Assembly (NCBI GenBank): GCA_002337925.1
Contig: DDHB01000047.1
Coordinates: 2,251 to 8,884 of the forward strand
DNA length: 6,634 nucleotides
Source of the DNA: Sporomusaceae bacterium UBA1887
GTDB lineage: Bacteria > Bacillota > Negativicutes > Sporomusales > DSM-15969
Reading direction: 5' to 3'
The notes under the pieces were generated by a model. It made no database searches, was not told where the DNA came from, and saw only the letters and a program-made list of their open reading frames with translations. Position 1 is the stretch's first letter, and each line of letters starts with the position of its first letter. The translations under genes and the position numbers were made by a program. Shown piece by piece: positions 1 through 6,616 of the stretch.

Positions 1-95
1 TCCGGGTCGAGCAATACATAATTATCTTTCTTAACCACAGACCGATTTGTTAACAGATCTTTTCTATAACCGACAACATTATTAAGGTAGCTCAT
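1..95 (-). CDS. allE: AllE, (S)-ureidoglycine aminohydrolase, N-terminal fragment cut by the window edge
   Basis: Reading leftward from an ATG at 95-93 gives 31 complete codons that begin MSYLNNVVGYRKDLL and end with NYVLLDP before the sequence stops. This closely follows the start of E. coli AllE as I remember it (MGYLNNVTGYREDLLANR, then a segment ending LLTPDG). AllE is a manganese-dependent cupin enzyme that releases ammonia from (S)-ureidoglycine to give (S)-ureidoglycolate in allantoin breakdown. The cupin domains and metal ligands lie outside the window, so integrity of the gene cannot be judged. The start is firm because a strong GGGAGGT site lies six bases upstream. The gene sits 42 bases after the allH stop on the same strand with no terminator between them, so it is probably the third gene of the operon. 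Identity rests on a short but distinctive N-terminus. Confidence 0.85.
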   Translation of the reverse strand, partial: MSYLNNVVGYRKDLLTNRSVVKKDNYVLLDP

Positions 96-101
96 ACATT
101 A

Positions 102-108
102 ACCTCCC
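102..108 (-). promoter_or_regulatory. Ribosome binding site of allE
   Basis: The minus strand reads GGGAGGT, six bases before the ATG at 95-93. This is a near-ideal Shine-Dalgarno sequence. It decides the allE start and supports reading this short fragment as a real gene. Confidence 0.8.
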
Positions 109-137
109 TATTAATTACAGCTTTTTGATTTCTTGCT

Positions 138-1004
138 TTACTCACACTGCTCCTTTTCTTGATTGATTAAAAATTCTAATCCTAAGAAAAACCCAAACAA
201 GGTATCATCGCCTGAAGTATGACCAAAAGACCTTACTTCGGTTATCGTTTTTGCTATTGCATTTATCTCTGTATGATCTATCAGCTTTACCAGCCGTATA
301 AGCGGCTCACTCGCATATCCTGCCAATAAGGCACCGAGATAGGCTACGCTGATCAAGGTTGATTTATCGTCAGTGACCTCCATCGCCAGCGCTTTCTTCC
401 AAGCATTAAATTGACCAAACAGCATAAGCGCCAGGGTGAATCCGATGAGAATGTCATCGCCGCTGGGTGTCAGACCCTTGCCTCTGCCGGCAAAAAAATT
501 GATAATCATGGAATTTATATTCCAATTTTCTTTGTCGGAGTGCACTAACAGCTCTACATACTTAGTGGTTTTTTCGTCGAGCTCAAGACCGATAACCTTC
601 TCAAATTCAATTGCTGCCAAAGATTGATACAGCAGGCTATCCGGTATTGCTTTCACGCTGCAAGCTATTTGGGGAAGCCTTACATCTATTTCTGCAAGAT
701 CTTGATAACAAACAGTGCTTACTCCCAGACCGCTGTAAAAAATCAACTTGCTCCGCTTGTTTACAACCAAATCCCCGGTTTTCACCACACTCAGCAGCTG
801 CTGCAATTTCTCTTCATCTATATTCAGGCCAAAGGCAGCTAACGGAGTTGCACAACGACCGATAAAAATTAAATGCTCTTCTATTTGAATATTGATTCCG
901 TTATTAAATTTACTGTGGACTTTCCCTACGCTAAATTCTTTAAGATAGAGAGGCACTAAATTACTCATTGCCTCTCTATGATTTTTCATTTCCTTGCTAT
1001 TCAA
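138..1004 (-). CDS. allH: AllH (DUF2877), subunit of oxamic transcarbamylase
   Basis: This 288-residue protein matches the DUF2877 family, whose E. coli member YlbF is now called AllH. Two family signatures are clear: GRGKGLTPSGDD at residues 173-184 and GHTSGDDTLFGF at 261-272. E. coli AllH has equivalent motifs in the same order (GKGPGLTPSHDD and GHTSGADTLLGF) and a similar length of about 270 residues. In E. coli AllH works with AllF and AllG to convert oxalurate and phosphate to oxamate and carbamoyl phosphate. The protein has no signal peptide and should be cytoplasmic. The chosen start is TTG at 1004-1002, which has AGGGA six bases upstream and overlaps the end of the preceding gene by eight bases, suggesting translational coupling. 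ATG codons at residue 6 (989-987) and residue 13 (968-966) are alternatives, but purine-rich sequence lies too close to each. The stop is TAA at 140-138. Confidence 0.88.
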   Translation of the reverse strand: MNSKEMKNHREAMSNLVPLYLKEFSVGKVHSKFNNGINIQIEEHLIFIGRCATPLAAFGLNIDEEKLQQLLSVVKTGDLVVNKRSKLIFYSGLGVSTVCYQDLAEIDVRLPQIACSVKAIPDSLLYQSLAAIEFEKVIGLELDEKTTKYVELLVHSDKENWNINSMIINFFAGRGKGLTPSGDDILIGFTLALMLFGQFNAWKKALAMEVTDDKSTLISVAYLGALLAGYASEPLIRLVKLIDHTEINAIAKTITEVRSFGHTSGDDTLFGFFLGLEFLINQEKEQCE

Positions 1005-3996
1005 CTTCTATCCCTAGTTTTTTCGCGTAAGCAGTAACTGCTTTTTCAAAGCAGGCCAATGGCGCGCGTACCGTTCCGGCTCCGATTTGGCCTACTCCCG
1101 CGTTTTTATGGGCTATGCCCGTATTGATGAGCGGTGTAATACCCGTTTCAACTACTTTTCTGGCATCGATCCCAAGGCATGCCCCTCTAAAGTCCCAGGT
1201 AGGAATGCTCCAGTTTGCATTGTTAGCAATACAGATTTCATTCATTTCACTGGACACCTTCCATGCATCCTGGAATCCGCCTGCACCGACAAATCTGGTA
1301 ACACCGGGAGCTGCGATCATTGCCATGGCACCAACCCCTACTGTTTCGGTAATGGCGCTGTCGCCGATATCCGGATTGGCGTCATCTGCCGAATAGCCGG
1401 TAAAGTACAGTCCATTGGGCGTGTTAACCGGTGCCGTGAACCATTCATCTCCCATGCCGCTTATCCTTACACCAAAATTCTGTCCATTCCTGGCCATGGT
1501 TGTTACTATCGTACCACTTGTCACCTTACGCGCACAATCCACGATCGACTTCCCCGCCGCCATCATGACATTTAAGAAAAATTGATCGGTATCGGCCAGG
1601 AACTTGATTACACTGTATTTTTCTTGTTGGTCAATGTCAAGTTCTGTGATTAGCGGAGTCACATCTTTCATGAAAATAAGGGAAGCAGCTATATTTCTTT
1701 GATGGAATTCATCACCCATGGTAATGGCTTTGGCGATGAGTACATTCAGATTTAAGCCGCCTTCTTTACGTTTCAATGCCTTCGATAATACCGGTCCTAA
1801 TGTATCCCTCATCCAGCGTAATCTGGCTATTACCTCTTCCGAATAAGCACCGAAGCGAAGCACTTTGCCGATACCTTCGTTCATTATGCAATAGGCAACG
1901 GAACCATCCAGTTTGTTTTCCACGACCATAACCGGCATGTTGCCTGAGGTAATCCCGCCCATAGGACCTACAGCGTTTACATGGTGGCAAGGTGAGAATT
2001 TTACGCCGCCATTTGCCAGCAGTTCTCTGGCGCTAGCTTCATCCGGCGCCCAGCCTTCAAATAATACCGCGCCGATACAAGAACCTTGCATCGGGCCTGT
2101 CATATTTTTGTATTCAATAGGTGGACCGGCATGGAGCAGCACTTTATCCTGCAAGATTTCAATCACTGATTTTGCCGGGACTACGTCAACCAGGAATGGC
2201 TGTGAGTTTTTCATCCGGTCAATGACTTCATGATTGGCTGCTTCAACTTCTGCAATTTTGGCAAGAGAGTTTAGGATCTTAATCAGTCTTTTATCGCCTC
2301 CAGCCGCCGGTTTCCAGTCGTATTGTACCGCGCTGCCGCCGTAAGTCAGAATTGATTCGGTGAAGCTGGCAAGACCAATATTGACAATACGGGGTTTGGA
2401 GTTTAAGAGATCCATTACACTGTCACTGACCGCAGGCAGCGCTTTCTTGGCTGACTGTGCAGCTACTACATATTTATCTGCTTCTTTATAGTCTATCCCT
2501 TTTAGCTTAAGGGCCAGCCGGACCGCCTTGGCATTGCTTTCTTCTACCAATACACCGCATTCTTTCAGTTTATTGATTGCTGCCTGGTAGTTTTGCGGGT
2601 CATGTGCCGTTCCGCAAACAGTCGCTACAACATACAGTTCCCGGCCATTTTCTTTGGCCGTTTGTATTGCTTCCTTGATTACATCGGCTAAGGCTCCGGC
2701 CATATCCGGATGCGAACCGTAGCCCAATACGCAGTCCAGCAGGATTACGCCGGTGTTTTCGTCCTTGGCATATTCTTTTATTTTATGTATTCTAACCTCC
2801 GGATCGATCATGGGATGTGGTTTACCCTGCGTGTAAATGTCATCGCCCAAATCCATTACTTCGTAACCATTGGCGTTAAGGAGATACCCCTCCTGTTTGA
2901 TCAATTTACCGAGCCCTAACGCTTCAGTGATAAGCATGGCTGCTTCTGCACCAAGCGTACCGCCGGAATACAATCCCTTTACCGTTTTTTCCGGCGTCAG
3001 CGGTGTCTTTACCTCGCAGCTTATTTCTTCCATATAGTTAGGCTTAACCGGTCTGTTCTTGGCAAGGTCTAACGCAATCATTGCCGTTTCTTCCAGCGTA
3101 TGGGCCAAATACACATTGCCCTCGTGGTGATCCGGCTTTTCGCCGAGGAATATAGCGACTACTGGTTTTGAAAGACTATGCAGCAGTTCTACAATTTCAT
3201 CCCGGACTTTGGGGGCCGGCGGTTTTGAAATTACGACAATAACATCGGTAGGATCATGCAGTTCAAGTCCCAATATGGCATCCCGGACGGTTATGGCATT
3301 AACCTCTGCGCTTAGATCACGACCGCCTGTTCCGATTGCGTGGACAACGCCACCGCCAAGTCTGTCAATGATCGTAGTAACCTCTTGTATACCTGTCCCC
3401 GAGGCCCCGACAATGCCGATATTGCCGGGTTTTACGACATTGGTGAACGCAATAGGAACGCCGGAAATAATGCCGGTGCCGCAGTCAGGCCCCATCAATA
3501 ACAATCCCTTGTCATGCGCTTTCTGCTTAAGCCTTACTTCCTCTTCCAACGGAATGTTATCAGTGAAGGAAAATACGTTCAACCCTTTATCCAGCGCTTT
3601 TTCAATGTCGCCGGCAGCATATTCTCCGGGAATGGAAAACAGCGCTAAGTTCGCATCAGGCATTTGGGCTAATGCCGCATCTATGCTTGTTACACTTTCA
3701 ATGGCAGTGCTCTTTCTTTTTACAGCCAAATCACTTAAGAACTTTTCCGCTTCACTAAGAACGGTTTCAATAATACTTTTATCTTCAGTTTGAACTACAA
3801 TTACCATATCGCTAGGAGCGGCACTTCCTGCCTCAGCAGTAAGCAGTCCGCCATTATTAAGAATATCCTTATTTGCATCCGTCCCCATCATAATGGAACA
3901 CTTTGCTATACCGGCAATAGTATTGATTGAATTTGTGAGTAACATAAGATTAATAGAGTCTTGATAACTATTTTTCTTAATTACTGTATATAGCAT
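997..3996 (-). CDS. allFG: AllF-AllG fusion: FdrA-type acyl-CoA-synthetase-like half joined to DUF1116 half, oxamic transcarbamylase
   Basis: This 999-residue protein contains two enzymes that are separate in E. coli (FdrA/AllF, about 555 residues, and YlbE/AllG, about 419). Residues 1 to about 578 are FdrA-like. They include GPDCG (169-173), the nucleotide-loop-like GASGTG (197-202), GTGGRD (222-227), SGGTLGAEA (344-352) and DLGDD (382-386), and they close with the family's C-terminal block around residues 537-568. Residues from about 585 are DUF1116, with CHHVNAVGPMGG (670-681), MGDEFHQRN (760-768), TAPVNTP (854-860) and TGITPLINTGIAHK (951-964). The halves meet with almost no linker. With AllH the expected reaction is oxalurate plus phosphate to oxamate plus carbamoyl phosphate. 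The chain is unrelated to classical carbamoyltransferases, and I see no SxRTR motif. The start is ATG at 3996-3994, with AAGGGG eight bases upstream. A TTG two codons earlier has that site only two bases away. Stop is TAG at 999-997. Confidence 0.9.
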   Translation of the reverse strand: MLYTVIKKNSYQDSINLMLLTNSINTIAGIAKCSIMMGTDANKDILNNGGLLTAEAGSAAPSDMVIVVQTEDKSIIETVLSEAEKFLSDLAVKRKSTAIESVTSIDAALAQMPDANLALFSIPGEYAAGDIEKALDKGLNVFSFTDNIPLEEEVRLKQKAHDKGLLLMGPDCGTGIISGVPIAFTNVVKPGNIGIVGASGTGIQEVTTIIDRLGGGVVHAIGTGGRDLSAEVNAITVRDAILGLELHDPTDVIVVISKPPAPKVRDEIVELLHSLSKPVVAIFLGEKPDHHEGNVYLAHTLEETAMIALDLAKNRPVKPNYMEEISCEVKTPLTPEKTVKGLYSGGTLGAEAAMLITEALGLGKLIKQEGYLLNANGYEVMDLGDDIYTQGKPHPMIDPEVRIHKIKEYAKDENTGVILLDCVLGYGSHPDMAGALADVIKEAIQTAKENGRELYVVATVCGTAHDPQNYQAAINKLKECGVLVEESNAKAVRLALKLKGIDYKEADKYVVAAQSAKKALPAVSDSVMDLLNSKPRIVNIGLASFTESILTYGGSAVQYDWKPAAGGDKRLIKILNSLAKIAEVEAANHEVIDRMKNSQPFLVDVVPAKSVIEILQDKVLLHAGPPIEYKNMTGPMQGSCIGAVLFEGWAPDEASARELLANGGVKFSPCHHVNAVGPMGGITSGNMPVMVVENKLDGSVAYCIMNEGIGKVLRFGAYSEEVIARLRWMRDTLGPVLSKALKRKEGGLNLNVLIAKAITMGDEFHQRNIAASLIFMKDVTPLITELDIDQQEKYSVIKFLADTDQFFLNVMMAAGKSIVDCARKVTSGTIVTTMARNGQNFGVRISGMGDEWFTAPVNTPNGLYFTGYSADDANPDIGDSAITETVGVGAMAMIAAPGVTRFVGAGGFQDAWKVSSEMNEICIANNANWSIPTWDFRGACLGIDARKVVETGITPLINTGIAHKNAGVGQIGAGTVRAPLACFEKAVTAYAKKLGIEVE
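1011..1015 (-). promoter_or_regulatory. Ribosome binding site candidate for the TTG start of allH
   Basis: The minus strand reads AGGGA, six bases before the TTG at 1004-1002 and inside the last codons of the upstream gene. The two in-frame ATGs further in have AAGGAA with no gap and GAGAGG with a two-base gap, both poor spacings. This favours the TTG start without settling it. Confidence 0.5.
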
Positions 3997-4004
3997 TTCC
4001 AAAT

Positions 4005-4010
4005 CCCCTT
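4005..4010 (-). promoter_or_regulatory. Ribosome binding site of the allFG fusion gene
   Basis: The minus strand reads AAGGGG, eight bases before the ATG at 3996-3994 and only two bases before an in-frame TTG at 4002-4000. The spacing selects the ATG and gives a 999-residue product rather than 1001. The resulting N-terminus, MLYTVIKK, also lines up better with the FdrA family start (E. coli MIHAFIKK, from memory). Confidence 0.75.
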
Positions 4011-4045
4011 CATTGTGCTAATATTTTGTTAAATAGCTCATCGTC

Positions 4046-4074
4046 ATTATAGCACTTTTTTTTTGCATTATCAT
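4046..4074 (-). promoter_or_regulatory. Promoter of the allFG-allH-allE operon
   Basis: The minus strand carries a perfect TATAAT at 4051-4046. Seventeen bases upstream lies ATGATA at 4074-4069, which matches TTGACA at four of six positions. The predicted transcript start near 4039 leaves a leader of about 43 bases. The spacer contains a run of nine A. The weak -35 element overlaps the PucR-box-like sequence, as expected for a promoter that needs an activator, though this is inferred. Confidence 0.65.
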
Positions 4075-4092
4075 TGGTATAAAACATATAAA
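4063..4092 (+). promoter_or_regulatory. Promoter candidate for the PucR-family regulator gene
   Basis: TTGCAT at 4063-4068 (four of six to TTGACA) is followed after 18 bases by TATAAA at 4087-4092 (five of six to TATAAT). A second TATAAA at 4078-4083 has no good -35 partner. The -10 element lies within the left arm of the palindrome at 4087-4110, so a protein bound there should interfere with transcription of the regulator. The region is very AT-rich, so chance matches are easy. Confidence 0.45.
4069..4081 (+). promoter_or_regulatory. PucR-box-like operator
   Basis: The sequence TATCATTGGTATA matches the B. subtilis PucR box as I remember it (WWWCNTTGGTTAA) at 11 of 13 positions, with the first ten all matching. 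It lies at the midpoint of the divergent region, covers the -35 element of the leftward operon, and sits between the -35 and -10 of the rightward promoter candidate. A PucR-family gene starts 53 bases away. Autoregulation and control of the operon from one site would be natural. The consensus comes from memory and the match is partly inexact. Confidence 0.5.
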
Positions 4093-4110
4093 AAAAGTGT
4101 TTTTTTTATA
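4087..4110. repeat. Perfect A/T-rich inverted repeat, possible operator
   Basis: The left arm TATAAAAAAA (4087-4096) and right arm TTTTTTTATA (4101-4110) are exact reverse complements separated by GTGT. The arms contain no G or C, so it would make a weak RNA hairpin and is not a convincing terminator. Its position over the -10 of the rightward promoter and 11 bases before the ribosome binding site suggests a DNA-level operator or a bent or easily melted segment. Confidence 0.55.
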
Positions 4111-4120
4111 CCCTGAGGAT

Positions 4121-4127
4121 AAAGGAG
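4121..4127 (+). promoter_or_regulatory. Ribosome binding site of the PucR-family gene
   Basis: AAAGGAG lies seven bases before the GTG at 4135-4137. It justifies the GTG start, after which the sequence runs straight into the conserved N-terminal PucR domain. Confidence 0.8.
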
Positions 4128-4134
4128 TAGGAAA

Positions 4135-5763
4135 GTGAATATCAAAGATATCTTAAAAATGCCAACTCTTTATAGCGCAAAATTATTAGCCGGTGAAAAA
4201 GGCATTGTAAACAACATAACCGGTGTTAATGTACTGGAAGCAACAGATATAGCAAACTGGGGGCGTCATGGTGAAGTAATCCTCACCAGTTTTTTTGCCC
4301 TGCACAATTTGAGTGATAGTGAACTGGAAGTATTTTTTGAAAAACTCCACATTATTGGCATTAGTGCGATCATCATTAAAATTGATAGATTAGTTACTCA
4401 CATCCCCAATAAACTAATTGAGCTATGTGAACTGCATACAATTCCCTTAATCCAAATTAACAAAGACGTAAAATATGAATCCATCATTCTCGAAATAGTA
4501 GGACCCATCATCAATGCAAATATTAATCTGTTAAATAAGTACTACGAAATCCATAGCGAACTGACTAAACTGGCATTGAAAATGCCGTCAATTGACGAGA
4601 TATTATATGAATTTAAAAAAATGATTTTACGTGATGTAAGCCTTATTAACACAACAAAAGGAATTGAAATCGCAACAAATCGGGAACTCTCTAACGTGAC
4701 AATCATAAGTACAAGCGAAGTGTTAACAGAGAAGTATGTCCATTTCAAATACGAACGTAATGGTGTGATCTATAACGATACCAATCCTCCCATAACCGGC
4801 AAGCAGATTAGGGTCCAAATACCGCATCTTGGCTATGACGACTATGAATTGGTCATCCATGAGCTCCCGGAGCAAGTTAGCTCAGAAGATTTTATGGTAA
4901 TAGAAAATGGCGTTAAATTTTTGCAAATGGAATTGTTGAAAAAATATGTAATCTCACAAAATCTATTTCAACAAAAAAATAACATTATCAGCGACTTACT
5001 CAATGACCGGCTTTTCGAAGAAAAAGATATCAATGAGGTTTTGGATTCCCTTACTATCAACAAATATAAGTACTATCAACTCATGCTGATCAAGCTTTAT
5101 CCGCGGGACGAAAAGAAAAATGTAAACAAAGACCTTCTCCCTCAAACACTACGTCAGATTAGACTTAAAATTAGAGACAGTTTAAAAGATATCGTTTTCC
5201 TGGAGAGATTAGATGTAGTCGTATTTATCCATAATTTTAATGATGTTACTGCCGGAATTAATCCGCATACTATCGAAAAAAAGATGAATACACTGGTTCA
5301 AAATAATGTGTTTAAAGATTTTTATTATAATGTGAGCATAAGTTCAAAAGTTGAAAAGCTTAGCATCCCCCAGGCAAACAGAGAAGCGTTAGACACAGAA
5401 AAGATACTACGACTATTTTATAATCCAAATAATATCTTGCTGTACGAAGACTTGGGAATTTACAAACTGTTCCTGGATTCCAACAACTTGGCAGACCTTA
5501 AGAAATTCATATCAGCGAGGTTAACTACTTTTAAATCCCAGTATCCGCTGCTATTTGAAACTCTGCATACTTTTCTCGATACAAATCAAAATTATATTCT
5601 CACCTCTGAAAAACTGTATCTTCACCCCAAGACAGTACGATATCGAATTGACAAAACAAAAACGATTCTTAATGTAAATTTTGCAAACCCGGAGGAATTG
5701 CTGCAAATTCAAATAGCAGCGAGACTGTTTAAATTGATTGACGGGAGAAAAACGAATGAATGA
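4135..5763 (+). CDS. PucR-family transcriptional regulator
   Basis: This 542-residue cytoplasmic protein has the usual PucR/CdaR layout. Residues 1-125 form the N-terminal PucR ligand-sensing domain, recognisable by the opening NIKDILKMP and by GVNVLEATDIANW at 30-42. A poorly conserved middle region (about 285-420) fits the degenerate GGDEF-like module of the family. The C-terminus carries the PucR helix-turn-helix, with LDTNQNYILTSEKLYLHPKT at 481-500 followed by VRYRIDK. Family members respond to purine-breakdown compounds such as allantoin, or to other metabolites. Divergence from an allantoin/oxalurate operon, with a PucR-box-like sequence between, makes that operon its likely target and a ureide its likely ligand; both are inferences. 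It starts at GTG with a good ribosome site. Its end overlaps the hydrolase gene by eight bases. It is much more AT-rich than the leftward operon. The exact orthologue is not assigned, so no symbol is given. Confidence 0.9.
   Translation: MNIKDILKMPTLYSAKLLAGEKGIVNNITGVNVLEATDIANWGRHGEVILTSFFALHNLSDSELEVFFEKLHIIGISAIIIKIDRLVTHIPNKLIELCELHTIPLIQINKDVKYESIILEIVGPIINANINLLNKYYEIHSELTKLALKMPSIDEILYEFKKMILRDVSLINTTKGIEIATNRELSNVTIISTSEVLTEKYVHFKYERNGVIYNDTNPPITGKQIRVQIPHLGYDDYELVIHELPEQVSSEDFMVIENGVKFLQMELLKKYVISQNLFQQKNNIISDLLNDRLFEEKDINEVLDSLTINKYKYYQLMLIKLYPRDEKKNVNKDLLPQTLRQIRLKIRDSLKDIVFLERLDVVVFIHNFNDVTAGINPHTIEKKMNTLVQNNVFKDFYYNVSISSKVEKLSIPQANREALDTEKILRLFYNPNNILLYEDLGIYKLFLDSNNLADLKKFISARLTTFKSQYPLLFETLHTFLDTNQNYILTSEKLYLHPKTVRYRIDKTKTILNVNFANPEELLQIQIAARLFKLIDGRKTNE
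5743..5747 (+). promoter_or_regulatory. Ribosome binding site that sets the hydrolase start
   Basis: GGGAG lies eight bases before the ATG at 5756-5758, inside the last codons of the regulator gene. An in-frame TTG at 5738 lies upstream of this site, so the ATG is the better start. Confidence 0.65.
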
Positions 5764-6616
5764 ACCGGAAGTTTATAGCTTTGTTACAGAAGAAAATACA
5801 AAACTAAAGGCAAATTTGCATAGAGCACACACTACCAGAAAAAATGTTACGATTATCTATTTACATGGCGGCGGAATGTTATATGGCGTAAGAGACGACC
5901 TTCCGGAAGTTTATATCAATAAATTTTTACATGCCGGATATGATTTTTTGGCGTTAGATTATCCTTTGGCACCTGAATCAAAATTGGATCAAATTCTAAG
6001 CTCAGTTTTCGACATACTAACCTTCTATATAAAAAATGCGGATAGTACGTTTACGTTGAAAGATAATCAATATGTGCTGTTTGGCAGATCGGCCGGAGCC
6101 TATCTCGCTTTTATGCTTTGCAATGCATTAATTAACAATAATATACTGCTGCCAACTGCACTCATAAGCCTTTATGGCTATACAAAACTAAACGAAATTG
6201 AATTCAACACACCAAGCAAGCATTACAACAAGTTAGCCAAAGTACCGGAGGACAGCATAAAAAAAATCATCGCTGACGGCCCGGTGACCTATGGCCCGAT
6301 GGATTCCAGATTGGCCCTGTACATAAAGGCCAGACAGGATGGAACGTGGATAAACTACCTTTGCAGCCCGGAAGATCCGGCAAAATACTCGTTAACGAAC
6401 GAAACGCTCCGTTCTTTTCCGCCAACAATTTTGGCAGCATCCACCTTAGATCCCGATGTGCCTTTCCGAATGAGCAAGTCGCTCCTTAAGTTCATTCCAG
6501 ATTCACATTTGATAACGATTTACAAAGAAGTCCACGACTTTGACAGGGATCTAAACGATGAGTCCGGAAGACTGACGTATGACGAAATAATCGAATGGCT
6601 GGATGATAGAATATGA
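5756..6616 (+). CDS. Alpha/beta hydrolase, hormone-sensitive-lipase (Aes-like) type, substrate unknown
   Basis: This 286-residue protein has the full motif set of the bacterial hormone-sensitive-lipase group. These are the oxyanion-hole HGGG at 37-40, DYPLAPE at 68-74, and the nucleophile elbow GRSAG at 110-114 with Ser112. The acid is probably Asp232 or Asp234 in LDPDVPF, and the base is His260 in EVHDF. No signal peptide or membrane segment is seen, so it should be a soluble cytoplasmic esterase or amidase-like hydrolase. The start is the ATG at 5756, which overlaps the regulator's stop by eight bases and points to coupled translation. A TTG at 5738 would add six residues. Co-expression with a PucR regulator opposite ureide genes hints at a role in purine or ureide metabolism, perhaps on an ester or amide intermediate. 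No known allantoin-pathway enzyme of this fold with this motif set comes to mind, so the substrate is open. Confidence 0.85.
   Translation: MNEPEVYSFVTEENTKLKANLHRAHTTRKNVTIIYLHGGGMLYGVRDDLPEVYINKFLHAGYDFLALDYPLAPESKLDQILSSVFDILTFYIKNADSTFTLKDNQYVLFGRSAGAYLAFMLCNALINNNILLPTALISLYGYTKLNEIEFNTPSKHYNKLAKVPEDSIKKIIADGPVTYGPMDSRLALYIKARQDGTWINYLCSPEDPAKYSLTNETLRSFPPTILAASTLDPDVPFRMSKSLLKFIPDSHLITIYKEVHDFDRDLNDESGRLTYDEIIEWLDDRI

Larger units (their letters stand above)
4053..4099. repeat. Pair of 10-base inverted half-sites flanking the centre of the divergent region
   Basis: CACTTTTTTT at 4053-4062 and AAAAAAAGTG at 4090-4099 are exact reverse complements 27 bases apart, symmetric about position 4076, inside the PucR-box-like sequence. 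One copy lies beside the -10 of the leftward promoter and the other overlaps that of the rightward promoter. The symmetry fits a shared operator pair, but the homopolymer content makes part of the match cheap by chance. Confidence 0.45.

Noticed and set aside
96..137. Terminator or separate promoter between allH and allE
   Set aside because: The 42 bases contain the allE ribosome site but no GC-rich stem and no convincing -35/-10 pair.
1087..1575. A 162-codon open frame on the plus strand, rich in Cys, His and Arg
   Set aside because: It is antisense to the highly conserved AllG half and has no recognisable domain, so it is a shadow of the real gene.
1766..1990. A 74-codon minus-strand frame inside the fusion gene
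   Set aside because: It is an out-of-frame reading of conserved AllG sequence with no own start signal or domain.
2233..2268. Possibility that the AllF-AllG fusion is a sequencing artefact
   Set aside because: The frame is open and in register on both sides, and both domain ends are complete with plausible joining sequence. Nothing in the bases suggests a lost stop, although only reads could exclude it fully.
3209..3793. A 194-codon open frame on the plus strand
   Set aside because: It lies fully antisense to the conserved FdrA half, has no ribosome site worth noting, and its residue make-up (rich in S, P, T) is typical of a shadow frame.
4090..4107. A-run, GTG, T-run read as a possible terminator or attenuator
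   Set aside because: The stem would consist only of A-U pairs and is too weak for intrinsic termination. It also lies right at or upstream of the predicted transcript start.
5648..5676. TTGACA within the regulator gene as an internal promoter for the hydrolase
   Set aside because: No acceptable -10 occurs 16-18 bases downstream, and the bases encode the conserved end of the helix-turn-helix region.
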